This document shows positions 39,001 to 47,342 of a DNA stretch of 64,000 nt, piece by piece (positions within the stretch are counted from its first letter, which is position 1; every line of letters starts with the position of its first letter). The DNA comes from Strongylocentrotus droebachiensis (lineage: Eukaryota > Echinodermata > Echinoidea > Camarodonta > Strongylocentrotidae), in assembly GCA_035222895.1 (NCBI GenBank), contig JAVYIG010006380.1:1-64000 (forward strand). The letters are read 5' to 3'. The notes under the pieces are model-generated. The model was not told where the DNA came from. It saw only the letters and a program-made list of their open reading frames with translations, and did no database searches. A program made the translations under genes and the position numbers.

Positions 39001-40494
39001 ATGGTTTATAGAACAATATAGAACAATATAAGAATACGATAAGTGGTATAAAGATATCATAATACGTGGAAATAACGCAATAATATATAGCAATTTTATA
39101 ATTATTGGTATAATAACATTGACGTGCTATAATGGAATCAAAATAGTAATATGTAATACAATATAATAGGTTTATATAATACGTGATATGATAATATTTA
39201 CCTAATATAATGCAGGACAATATAACAATATTGTAGGCCTAATACGTAACGTAATGTTCTGTGACATAACGATAAAAAATACGAAATAATATAAAACAAT
39301 ATAATATTATATAAAAATATGTGAAAAATAATGCAGTGTAGTAGACACAGTGTAATGACCTGATATAATGATATAATAATACGTTATATATAAAGTGCAA
39401 TATAATATGATAAATATGATATCATGAAAGGTGATCTTACCATCTTCAGCGTAATATTCGTCGTTCCTGGCTACACTTCTCTTCTCGACTTGAAGAATGA
39501 TATCTTCTAGATGCGCATCTTGGGCGGTTGTCTGCTCAAAGACGCAGCACAGTACCGCTAAAACACTGACGTCATAATGACGTTCAAGTAGGAAAAGGGG
39601 TCAAATCTGTCATTGTTCTAGTATGTTCTACACGCAGATAAGCATAATTGGGCATTGCCATCTGGCTAACATATCGTTGTAACAATTTTCCCCGATTAGT
39701 TTGAGTATTTTTAATTGAATTGAATTGAATTTATTCACCACTTTCATAAAAACATTCAAAGGCAAAGAATACAATAGTTCCTTTCAATCATAGATAAACC
39801 ACTAAAATGGAAAATACACTAAAGGAAACTACGAAGTGGTTGGATCATCAAAAAAGTTACAAAAACTTATAGGTAGATCACTATTTACTATAAGGGAAAT
39901 CCTCTTACAAAATAACCTAGATTTACTAAATCTACTTTTTCGACATCATTGGTGATAAACAAATTATTTTAAACATCTAAAAAATATATAAAATTTACTT
40001 CATTTTACGTTATTTTGAGAAAATTGAATCGAAGTATTTGTTTCATATAATAATCCAAATTGTATCATTCCCTCAGTTGTACAAAAAATTCATCATTCAC
40101 TCAGAACATGTTACAATTATCACTAAAATGTTGTAGAATTCTGTCTTTGGGAAAGGAAAGTAATATGATAGATTGATAGTTTATCATTTCTTCAAGATGT
40201 TAAACGAATTCTATATGTGGTTAAAATAACATAAATGTGTAGACGTACCTTAGACTTAGTGTAACAAAAAACTACTAAAAAAATAACAACTCGATGTAAA
40301 CATTTAAGTATTCCTACTAAACTGTATTAATGAAATATACTCCAGAACAAACAAAACGGATGTAACCTACGAAGTAGTGACGAAAGTAGAGCTGAATTAA
40401 GGATAAGTAAATAATACAAATCAAATTGTTATTAAAAATATACAAATGTAGATACGCACCTCACTAACAAAATGAAATGAGCTTTTCCCGCCAT
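24655..40494 (-). CDS. Secreted animal haem peroxidase with charged helical pro-region (13 exons)
   Basis: Oxidises substrates with H2O2 after secretion; peroxidasin/thyroid peroxidase/ovoperoxidase superfamily. Thirteen exons give 2577 nt, 858 residues. Residues 1-27 are a signal peptide; 28-116 a pro-region with basic cleavage-like motifs RKRR (about 77-80) and RSRR (about 109-112); 117-195 a very Lys/Arg/Glu-rich helix; about 225-800 the peroxidase domain. Catalytic and haem-linking residues are present: Gln320, Asp323 (ester link) and distal His324 in MHWGQFTDHD; Arg469 and Glu472 in GDFRANEQPGLTSLH; proximal His570 in FRQGHS; and RGRDNG at 665-670. Start chosen because ATG at 40494 opens the signal peptide. 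In sea urchins the related ovoperoxidase is a secreted, processed enzyme; whether this is its orthologue is inference. Confidence 0.93.
25251..25407 (-). CDS. Peroxidase exon 12
   Basis: Donor TT|GTAAGT. Encodes RDVIDELTMARVLCHTLDNP, the last conserved helix. The acceptor is uncertain: TTGCAG just before 25393 is stronger but gives the wrong phase, while CTGAGAG before 25407 restores the frame. The last is preferred here. Confidence 0.85.
26105..26286 (-). CDS. Peroxidase exon 11
   Basis: Acceptor TCCCTAG; donor GAAG|GTAATT. Encodes PFVGFVAEKP, GPTLSCIIGRQFRSIRDGDR and FFYLN, the C-terminal core of the domain. Ends in phase 1. Confidence 0.95.
26796..26960 (+). repeat. SINE-like fragment
   Basis: AAGCCGGTGCTCTTATGAATGC, GCAGGGCCTTCAGGAAGAAC and GTTGCCCTGGGTAAACAAG, followed by ATTATCAT repeats. 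Resembles 32570-32720. In a peroxidase intron. Confidence 0.55.
27138..27317 (-). CDS. Peroxidase exon 10: RGRDxG block
   Basis: Acceptor GATTCAG; donor AA|GTAAGT. Encodes DLLSLNILRGRDNGIQPYYR and WRDYCGL, among the most conserved features of animal peroxidases; the Asn of SLN corresponds to the proximal hydrogen-bonding Asn. Confidence 0.96.
28471..28541. repeat. Short perfect-looking inverted repeat
   Basis: ACAAAAATTCATTTCTGATA and AAGAAAGAC on the left pair with GTCTTTCTTTTTAGAAATG and AATTTTTGT on the right. Arms of about 30 bp, in a peroxidase intron. Confidence 0.75.
28772..28884 (-). CDS. Peroxidase exon 9
   Basis: Acceptor ATTTGCAG; donor GA|GTAAGT. Encodes DGIDGFMQGMIRQKARKID, matching the segment before the RGRDxG block. 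Confidence 0.93.
29399..29700 (+). repeat. tRNA-derived SINE
   Basis: The head has an A box (TAGCTCAGTCGG, 29406-29417) and a perfect B box (GGTTCGAATCC, 29450-29460). The anticodon arm does not fold well, and the element continues about 230 bp, so it is a SINE head and not a tRNA gene. In the peroxidase intron between exons 8 and 9. Confidence 0.75.
30014..30234 (-). CDS. Peroxidase exon 8: proximal His
   Basis: Acceptor CGTGCAG; donor AAC|GTAAGC; 221 nt. Encodes YIGVGYSGYDSNIDPSISN and FATSGFRQGHS, with the proximal haem-ligand His. An in-frame ATG at 30257-30259 lies in the upstream intron and is not a start. Confidence 0.95.
30819..31199 (-). CDS. Peroxidase exon 7: catalytic Arg
   Basis: Acceptor ATTACAG; donor AAAA|GTATGT; 381 nt. 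Encodes AGDFRANEQPGLTSLHTIF, with the catalytic Arg and haem-linking Glu, then EYLPTLLGKAEYK. The residue after the haem-linking Glu is Gln, so there is no myeloperoxidase-type Met sulfonium link. The usual REHN reads RLHN. Confidence 0.96.
31404..31810 (+). repeat. tRNA-derived SINE with ATT-rich tail
   Basis: B box GGTTCGAATCC at 31462-31472; body with CAAGACATCAATCTGCATA; 3' part GCGTCAGGAGTGCCAAATG and CATGAGCGCTGTTCAAGAAC, then TTATTG repeats. Same family as 38774-38996, 23911-23996 and, more distantly, 58950-59160. Confidence 0.8.
32333..32562. repeat. Long palindrome, arms about 108 bp
   Basis: Left arm from AATGTCCAAATGTCGAAAAC through TATGCTCTGGCTCCTAA; right arm TTAGGAGCCAGAGCATA through GTTTTCGACATTTGGACATT. 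The loop is about 3 bases. Few mismatches. In the peroxidase intron between exons 6 and 7. Confidence 0.92.
32570..32725 (+). repeat. SINE-like fragment
   Basis: Contains GACATCAATCCACATTTGCC, GGTCCTACAGGCAGAGCAG and CTACCCTGGGCAAATAAGAC. Shares its 3' part with 26796-26960. Confidence 0.55.
32758..32994 (-). CDS. Peroxidase exon 6
   Basis: Acceptor TTCTTCAG; donor TTAG|GTTTGT. Encodes PCDCG, CFPLQVPGNDPVF and FNEITAMIDASNVYGST, the conserved QxNxxTxxxDASxVYGS region. One NSS glycosylation sequon. Confidence 0.95.
33777..33944 (-). CDS. Peroxidase exon 5: distal His
   Basis: Acceptor CTACAG; donor CATG|GTAAGG. Encodes GSFLPRNYHSSPRE and ILIMHWGQFTDHDITHTP, with the distal His, the ester-forming Asp and the calcium-ligand Asp. 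Confidence 0.96.
34419..34615 (-). CDS. Peroxidase exon 4: start of catalytic domain
   Basis: Acceptor ATCACCAG; donor CATG|GTAAAT. Encodes YRTMNGSCNNLNHTSWG, matching the peroxidase signature YRxxDGSCNNxxxPxWG, and a Pro-rich link. Confidence 0.93.
34680..34885. repeat. (ATC)n-rich microsatellite
   Basis: Imperfect ATC/TCATCG array immediately upstream of peroxidase exon 4 (minus strand). Confidence 0.9.
35675..36058. repeat. (GA)n microsatellite with higher-order repeat
   Basis: GA dinucleotides punctuated by ACAGAGAGAGGGAGTGAGAG about every 50-75 bp (five copies). It begins about 50 bp into the intron after peroxidase exon 3, where the minus strand reads (CT)n. Confidence 0.93.
36106..36580 (-). 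CDS. Peroxidase exon 3: pro-region and Lys/Arg/Glu-rich helix
   Basis: Acceptor AATCTAG; donor CTCAA|GTATGC; 475 nt. Encodes RKRR and RSRR, then about 78 residues almost entirely of K, R, E, L, A and Q with no helix breaker. Two near-identical copies of a unit reading EERRLQKAERK or EEKRLQKAERK are visible. Phase agrees with both neighbours, so it belongs to the peroxidase frame. Confidence 0.85.
38164..38368. repeat. Long inverted repeat, arms about 100 bp
   Basis: AACGAATTCCTTTTCACTGG, TTGACAAAAGGCTTAACTC and GTTTCGTTGACGATCAGCCAT pair with ATGGCTAATTGTCAACGAAAC, GAGTTAAGTCTTATGTCAA and CCAGTGAAAACGAATTCGTT. A foldback element with a small loop. Confidence 0.88.
38774..38996 (+). repeat. 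tRNA-derived SINE, internally deleted
   Basis: GATCTAGTGGATATGTCACC head with a decayed B box, then GATGAGGT...ATTGATTCCTTGAAATGC and the shared tail CATGAGCGCTATACAATAAC. Lacks the middle block of the copy at 31404. Confidence 0.7.
39000..39430. repeat. ATA-rich low-complexity stretch
   Basis: Repeated AATATAATA/AATACG words. Tyr/Ile-rich frames on the minus strand are artefacts. Confidence 0.7.
39441..39565 (-). CDS. Peroxidase exon 2: end of signal peptide, pro-region
   Basis: Acceptor GACGTCAG; donor GATG|GTAAGA. Encodes VLAVLCCVFEQTTAQDAHLE followed by an acidic stretch. A nearer acceptor-like TTTTAG at 39554-39559 gives a frame with an early stop, so it was not used. Confidence 0.85.
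40460..40494 (-). CDS. Peroxidase exon 1: start and signal peptide
   Basis: ATG then MAGKAHFILLV, donor AG|GTGCGT. It ends in phase 2, and joining to exon 2 gives a textbook hydrophobic signal peptide, which fixes both the start and the exon 2 acceptor. Confidence 0.85.
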
Positions 40495-40685
40495 GATCCT
40501 TGTAAGGCCCCAAACTGGCCGTCTCGGCACAAAACTACAAGATGATGTATTCACTTTCCTTTGAAAATGTCAACTCAGAGCTATGAATTAAAGATTAAAG
40601 ACCGGGCAAGGCAGATCTGTCAGTTATTACAAGTTCTCCTTGTGAACAACTTTTGATGACTGGCTGTGGACAGTGCATCAACGAC

Positions 40686-40697
40686 ATTTATATATTT
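40686..40697 (-). promoter_or_regulatory. Candidate TATA element of the peroxidase gene
   Basis: AAATATATAAAT on the minus strand about 190 nt upstream of the peroxidase ATG, which would leave a 5' UTR of roughly 150-170 nt. Only sequence resemblance supports it, and AT-rich DNA gives many chance matches. Confidence 0.3.
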
Positions 40698-40699
40698 AG

Positions 40700-41400
40700 A
40701 AGAGACTTCAGGATATACGGTTCAGTATTCTTGTTCAATTTCACACTTTCTACAAAAGAGCGACACGCCACTGTCTCGTCAAAGTAACAATGGAAGTTGG
40801 AACATATGTGCACAAAAAAAGTGCGACTGAAATAATCAAAATCGATTCACTTTGTATTGTCTTTTGCGTTATATTTGGTTTGTAACTCGGTGGGAACCAA
40901 AATCCTGTCGACAATTATTGAGTAAAACGGAAGGCATATCGAAAGCTGCGCTTGGGTGTAATCGCTCCTCTTCTACCAAGAGACGACAAAATCCTCTTTT
41001 TTATCATTCCTTTGCTTTTATAAAACGAAAGTTTTGAATTATCATTTCGAAAGGCCGTAAAGTAGCCACTTTTTTTTAGTTCAAGTGGAAAAATGGTACA
41101 ATTACACCTTTGTCATATTCGGATAAAAATCAGTCATTTAAAAGTATTAATATACCATTACGAACAACTTGCGGCTACTTTTACTGGGCCTTTTAAACAT
41201 TTATATTTAGTTTCGTTGTTACAGATCCAACACTGTAGTTACATGTATAATACCAATATCACACTCCTTTGAACATTGTATTGCCCAATATCACTATAGT
41301 CTCTTACACTGCTCTGACAGAACTTTAAGAAATATATTCATCACACAAGTTTTAAAATAATGTTGAAAAGGAGAAACTGAGACATTTGAGATTTGAGGGT
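40700..41400. other. Intergenic, no gene seen
   Basis: Upstream flank of the peroxidase gene. AT-rich, no convincing reading frame or RNA gene. Confidence 0.45.
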
Positions 41401-41406
41401 GTATTT

Positions 41407-41447
41407 AGTAGTAGCAGTAAGAGTAATAGTAGTATAGTAGCAGTAGC

Positions 41448-41494
<47 letters not shown>

Positions 41495-41553
41495 CAGCAG
41501 TAATATCTGTATCAGCTTAAGTGGTATTAGTAGTAGTAGTTGTAGTAGAAGTA

Positions 41554-41591
<38 letters not shown>

Positions 41592-41592
41592 T

Positions 41593-41623
<31 letters not shown>

Positions 41624-41940
41624 CAGTGTAGTAGTAGTAGAAGTAGTAGCAGCAGTAGTAGTAGCAGCAGCAGTAGTAAAAGAAGTAGCAGTAGTAGTAG
41701 AAGTAGTAGTAGCAGCAGCAGTAGTAAAAGAAGTAGCAGTATAGAAGTAGTAGTAGTAGTGGAAGAGTAATACCGGTAGTAGTAGAAGTAGTAGCAGCAG
41801 CAGCAGCAGTAGCAGCAGCAGCAGTAGTAGTAGTAGTAGTAGTAGTAGTAGCAGTAGTAGTAGTATTAGTAGTAGTAGTAACAGCAGTAATAGCTGTAGC
41901 AGCTTGAGTGGTATTAGTAGTAGTAGTTGTAGTAGAAGTA

Positions 41941-42009
<69 letters not shown>

Positions 42010-42228
42010 TAGTAGTAGTAGAAGTAGTAGCAGCAGTAGTAGTAGCAGCAGCAGTAGTAAAAGAAGTAGCAGTAGTAGTAGAAGTAGTAGTAGCAGCAGC
42101 AGTAGTATAAGTAGTAGCAGTATAGAAGTAGTAGTAGTAGTGGAAGAGTAACCGGTAGTAGTAGAAGTAGTAGCAGCAGCAGCAGCAGTAGCAGCAACAG
42201 TAGTAGTAGTAGTAGTAGCAGCAGCAGC

Positions 42229-42289
<61 letters not shown>

Positions 42290-42306
42290 CTAGTAGTAGT
42301 AGTACA
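41407..42306. repeat. (GTA)n/(GCA)n array with ~390-bp higher-order repeat
   Basis: The words GTGGTATTAGTAGTAGTAGT and GGAAGAGTAA(TA)CCGGTAG recur about 380-390 bp apart (near 41520 and 41910; 41762 and 42142), so the array grew by duplication of large blocks as well as by slippage. Confidence 0.93.
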
Positions 42307-42308
42307 AT

Positions 42309-42498
42309 CTAAAAACTTAAATGTTAAATGTCAATTTAAAAGGGCCGAGGAGTGACCATGTCAGATTGTTTCTTTTAACCTGCTAGATTCAACCTTTATA
42401 GTGTTGGATCCAGCATGTTCAAAGTGTTAATCTACCATTTTGAAAGAGTGGTCACTCATCGGCCCTTTTGAATGGTGATTTAACATTTCAGTTTTTAG
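42309..42498. mobile_element. Small inverted-repeat element (MITE-like) inside a microsatellite
   Basis: CTAAAAACTTAAATGTTAAAT and AAAAGGGCCGAGGAGTGACCA on the left match the reverse complement of TGGTCACTCATCGGCCCTTTT and ATTTAACATTTCAGTTTTTAG on the right. 190 bp, no coding capacity, GTA repeats on both sides. Confidence 0.8.
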
Positions 42499-42501
42499 AG
42501 T

Positions 42502-42552
<51 letters not shown>

Positions 42553-43208
42553 ATATACTTTTTTAAAATCTTTTTAACAATTAGCTTCACATGTTGTGAA
42601 TCTTTAGACCTGATACAAGGTGCAATACTTTATTATAGCTGTAGTTTCTGATTAATAATATTGAAGATTCCATTAATAGAGGTGTCAACTCTTTAACAAT
42701 TAGCTTCACATGTTGTGCACAACATTGTCGAGAATGGTATTGATTATATTTTGCCATTTGCTGCCAAATTGCCTGTACATTATCTAGCTACTCTGAACTT
42801 CTTGAAAATGCTGAAATGTTGCCCATCATGTGCAGGCGCACCTTGGCCTTAGAAGTGGACGCGGCGTTGGGTTGCAGGCCACTCCATTGTTGTCATTGTT
42901 GTCCGGTGCGTCCTCTCTCTCCTGTGTAGATATGTATAAGAAATGTAATGATTCGTTTTTCTACCTTGTTTCTTTTAATACTCGCCTTTTAAAGATCTCT
43001 CTCTCTCTCTCTCTCCTCTCTCTTCTCTCTCTTTCCCTCTCCCCACCCCTCTCTTTCTATACCCCATTCTCTCCCTATCTCTCTTTCTATTTTCATCTCT
43101 CGTCCTCTCTCTTCCTTCTCTCTCCCTCACTTCCCCTCCGTATCTCCCCTCTCTCTCTTTCTTTCTACCCTCCCCTTTTCTTTTCCTCTCTTTCTCTACC
43201 GCCCCCTC

Positions 43209-43239
<31 letters not shown>

Positions 43240-43512
43240 CGTCATTTCTCTCCTCGATTTCCTCGTCATCTCCTCATTTCTCTCCTTCTCGATTTCCTCG
43301 TCATCTCTCACCTTGGTAATGGTACATGTAGCCAGCCGTTGAATATTGTATTGTAACCATATTTTCATGTGCGTAAAACAACATGTTTTTCTTAAGTGTA
43401 TATATTTTGTTTCAATTTTGTTTACACTATTCAATTTAATTGTAAATCGACTCTTATGTGTTCTTAAACTTTACGTGTTGATGTTTTAAAACCGAATAAA
43501 TAAAATAAATAA
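42553..43512. repeat. Duplicated block, copy 1
   Basis: Shares with 46306-47142 the words AATTAGCTTCACATGTTG, CTTTAGACCTGATACAAGG and CATTATCTAGCTACTCTGAAC, a CT-rich core and the A-rich end AATAAATAAAATAAAT. GTA repeats flank both copies. It looks like a retroelement 3' part or processed sequence duplicated as a unit; no protein recognised. Confidence 0.85.
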
Positions 43513-43519
43513 GATAAAT

Positions 43520-43652
43520 AGTACAGTAGTAGTGATGGTATTAGTAGTGATAGGAGATAGGAGTAGTATCGGTAGAAGTAGCAGCAGCAGTATAATTATT
43601 AGTAGTAATAGTAGTGGTAATAGTAGTAGAAGTAGTAGAAGTAGCATGAGCA

Positions 43653-43706
<54 letters not shown>

Positions 43707-43777
43707 AGAGTAATACAGGTAGTAGTATAGTTGCAGCAGCAGCAGCAGTAATAGCAGTAGCAGCATGAGTGGTAGAG

Positions 43778-43817
<40 letters not shown>

Positions 43818-43831
43818 AAGTAGCATGAGCA

Positions 43832-43894
<63 letters not shown>

Positions 43895-44089
43895 AGAGTA
43901 ATACAGGTAGTAGTATAGTTGCAGCAGCAGCAGCAGTAACAGCAGTAGCAGCATGAGTGGTAGAGGTGGTGGTGGTAGTAGTAGTAGTAGTAGTATAGTA
44001 GTAGTAGTAGTAGTAAGAGTTATACAGGTAGTAGTATAGTTGCAGCAGCAGCAGCAGTAATAGCAGTAGCAGCACGAGTGGTAGTGGTG

Positions 44090-44150
<61 letters not shown>

Positions 44151-44151
44151 C

Positions 44152-44183
<32 letters not shown>

Positions 44184-44394
44184 CAGCAGCAGCAGTAAAG
44201 TAGTAGAAGTAGTACGGTAGTACTACTACCGTACTACTACTACTACTACTGCTACTACTTCTACTACTGCAGCAGTAGCAGAAGTAGTAGCAGTAGTAGT
44301 AGTAGTAGTAGCAGCAGCAGAAGTAGTAGTAGTGTAAGAGTAATACCGGTAGTAATAGCAGTAGTAGTAGTAGTAGCAGCAGCAGTTGGAAGAT
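43520..44394. repeat. (GTA)n/(GCA)n array with higher-order repeat
   Basis: A block containing AGTATAGTTGCAGCAGCAGC and AGCATGAGTGGTAGAGGTGG recurs near 43725, 43912 and 44033. At 44218-44275 the array turns over (GTA to TAC), forming a hairpin. The LINE is inserted at its right edge. Confidence 0.92.
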
Positions 44395-45754
44395 TGCAAA
44401 AATTATACCATTGCACAAAAAAGGTGACAAATGTCAGCCAGATAATTACAGGCCAATATCATTACTGCCCTGTGTTTCGAAACTTTTGGAGAGGGTTGTT
44501 CAAAAACAATTACTTAATTACTTGAATGACAATGATGTATTAGTGAAGGAGCAATCGGGCTTTAGATCGAAACATTCCACAACTACTGCACTTATTAAAG
44601 TAACTGATGAATGGCTTGAAGCAATTGATCAAGGGAAATATACTGGGTGTGTCTTTGTCGATTTACATAAGGCATTCGATACTGTCAATCACCAAATTCT
44701 AATTAAAAAACTTTCTGATATTGGAGTACAAGGTACCTCATTAAGATGGTTTCAGGATTATCTAATGAAAAGACGTATTAGAACTTCCATAGGACAAACA
44801 TTGTCAGAAGAATTATCCCTTGATTACGGCGTACCTCAGGGCTCAATACTTGGGCCACTGCTATTTTTAGTTTTTATAAACGATCTGCCTAGGTCTTTCA
44901 CGAAATGCAATTTGCACTTTTATGCCGACGACACGGTTATGTATTATTCCCACAAAGATGTAGATATGATTCAATCAGTTTTAAACGAGGAGCTACGACA
45001 TCTACAATCTTGGATGAATGCAAATAGACTCTCTGTGAACTCCAGTAAAACAGTATGCATGCTTTTAGGGACAAAGTTTATGCTTTCTAAGCATGATATT
45101 CTCAATTTAGAGATAAATGCCACTAAGCTAATTCAAGTAAAATGTTTCAAATATCTTGGAGTAAATGTAGATTGTGAACTTAAGTGGAATATTCATATAG
45201 AGCAATTGAACAAAAAAATTGGGAAAATGATTGGTTTCTTGAGGAGATTGAGGTATTTTATTAATGAGTCAAATCTGAAACTAATTTATACATCTGTTAT
45301 TATGCCTCACTTTGACTATGCAGATACTGTTTGGCAAACTGCAAATAATAATCATTTTGATCAACTTCAGAAACTTCAGAATCGGGCAGGAAGAATTATT
45401 CTTCGGGTTAAACCTGGTGAACATATATCTATTCAGCAGATTCACGATACCTTGGATTGGGAAACCCTAAAATCTCGACGTCGGAGACATATGTGTTCGT
45501 TACTGTTTAAAACATTTCATGAGCTAGCACCTAAATATATGACTGATAAATTTGTATTTAACGAAAAGTGTTACGGGCTAAGATATAATGACAATTTAAT
45601 GCTTCCGAAACCAAGAACCAATCAGTGTAAACGTACATTCTTATATCGTGGATCCGTGTTATACAATGAACTACCTATTAAGCTCCGTCAGTTAGGCACA
45701 CTAAATTTGTTTAATAAACATGTTCAAAAATACTTCAATTATTTTGATATCTAA
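44395..45754 (+). CDS. LINE reverse transcriptase, 5'-truncated
   Basis: The frame runs from the microsatellite junction (WKIAKIIPLHKKGD) with no usual ATG start; the first complete RT motif is NYRPISLLPCVSKLLERVV. Further RT motifs: SGFRSKHSTTTAL, VFVDLHKAFDTVNH, GVPQGSILGPLLFLVFINDL and the catalytic FYADDT. A C-terminal thumb and connector follow, ending at the stop in 45752-45754. The RT core looks intact with no internal stop, but the N-terminal endonuclease is absent, so this copy cannot be autonomous. Confidence 0.9.
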
Positions 45755-46233
45755 ATTTCGCAATCCCATTGGCTTTTGCCATAAACATAATCAATTTAAT
45801 AACAGACTAAATTAGATAATGTGTAGAATATTTTAAAACTAATTAAGTTAATTGTTAGCTGGGTGGGTGATAAGGGTGGGGTCGTATTTTGTTACATTAG
45901 GGATGGTAGGGGATATTTGAATAGATTGTAATGCTTTTTGTTAGTGTTTTTTGTTTAATTTAATTTAATTTGATTTAGTTAAGTTAAGTACAAGTACAAT
46001 TTTTTTTATTTATATATTTTTAATTACGACTTACTATTTTGTTATATCATTACTTGTTATAGTATCATTATATATATATTGGACTCCATGGAAGAACAGA
46101 GCCATTAGGTTAATGGCTCTGAAATGGACTATCCAACCGTTTTATCATTCTATCATTGTTATATAAGTCTTTGATTTTGTTATATTGTGTTATTGTTTTT
46201 TATGATGATTTTCGGAAATAAAACAAACAAACA
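44395..46233 (+). mobile_element. 5'-truncated non-LTR retrotransposon (LINE), CR1/jockey-like
   Basis: The element starts abruptly inside a GTA/GCA microsatellite, carries a long RT reading frame to 45754, then a 3' UTR of about 480 nt ending AATAAAACAAACAAACAG, after which the GTA microsatellite resumes. This fits insertion into the array with loss of the 5' end, including the endonuclease. The strict family needs a tree. Confidence 0.88.
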
Positions 46234-46234
46234 G

Positions 46235-46256
46235 TTGTAGTAGAAGTAGTAGTAGT

Positions 46257-46305
<49 letters not shown>
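46235..46305. repeat. (GTA)n, right flank of the LINE
   Basis: Continuation of the array interrupted by the LINE. Confidence 0.9.
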
Positions 46306-46306
<1 letters not shown>

Positions 46307-47142
46307 TACTTTTTACCTTTCTTACAATTAGCTTCACATGTTGCGAATCTTTAGACCTGATACAAGGTGCAATACTTTATTATAGCTGTATTTTCTGATT
46401 CATAATATTGAAGATATGCGGGTTTTTCCATCAATAGAGGTGTCAACTCTTAACAATTAGCTTCACATGCTGTGCACAACATAGTCGGGAAGGGTATTGA
46501 TTATATTTTGCCATTTGCTGTCACATTGCCTGTACATTATCTAGCTACTCTGAACTTCTTGAAAATGATGAATATTGCCCGACGCAGCGTCGGGTTGCAG
46601 GCCAATCCATTGTTGTCTTTTCTGAACGCTCCGGTGCGTCTTCTCCTGTGTAGATTTGTATAAGAAATGTAATGCTACAATTTTTCTATCTGGTTTCTTA
46701 CTCGCCTTTTAAAGATCTCTCTCTCTCTCTCTCTCTCTCCCTCTCTCTCCCTCTTTTCTCTCTCTTTCTATACCCCATTCTCTCCCTATTTCTCTTCCTT
46801 CTCTCTCCCTCACTTCCCCTCCATATCTCCCCCTCCCCTTTTCTTTTCCTCTCTTTCTCTACCGCCACTCTCTCTCTCTCGTCATTTCTCTCCTCGATTT
46901 CCTCGTCATCTCCTCATTTCTCTCCTTCTCGATTTCCTCGTCATCTCTCACCTTAGTCTTGCTACATTTAGCCAGCGGTTAATATTGTAACCATATTTCC
47001 ATGTGAGTAAAACAATATGTTTTTCTTAAGTGTATATATATTGGTTCAATTTTGTTTACACTATTCAATTTCATTGTAAATAAACCCTTATGAGTTCCTA
47101 AACTTTATATGTTGATTTTTTTAAACCAAATAAATAAAATAA
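46306..47142. repeat. Duplicated block, copy 2
   Basis: Direct copy of 42553-43512 with small deletions, again ended by AATAAATAAAATAAAT and followed by GTAGTAGTGATGGTATTAG as in copy 1. Confidence 0.85.
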
Positions 47143-47342
47143 ATAGTATAGTAGTAGTGATGGTATTAGTAGTGATACGAGTAAGAGTAGTATCGGTAGA
47201 AGTAGTAGCAGAAGTAGCAGCAGCAGTATTATTATTATTAGTAATAGTAGTGGTAGTAGTAGTAATAGTAGTAGTAGAAGTAGCAGCAGCAGTATTATTA
47301 TTATTAGTAATAGTAGTAGTAGTAGTATAGTAGTAGTAGTAA
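47143..47342. repeat. (GTA)n/(TTA)n array
   Basis: Same opening words as the array at 43525, so it is part of the duplicated unit. Confidence 0.9.

Larger units (their letters stand above)
36581..39440. other. Peroxidase intron 2, non-coding
   Basis: No exon was seen between the phase-matched exons 2 and 3. Holds the 38164-38368 inverted repeat, the 38774-38996 SINE and an ATA-rich stretch from 39000. Confidence 0.6.

Noticed and set aside
41517-42197. 226-residue Thr/Tyr/Leu frame
   Set aside because: Translation of the TAC strand of a GTA microsatellite; the same holds for frames at 43541-44430 and 47098-47400.
42553-47142. LTR retrotransposon with 0.9-kb LTRs
   Set aside because: The region between the direct copies holds a non-LTR RT and microsatellites, with no gag, protease or integrase, and the copies lack the TG...CA ends of LTRs.
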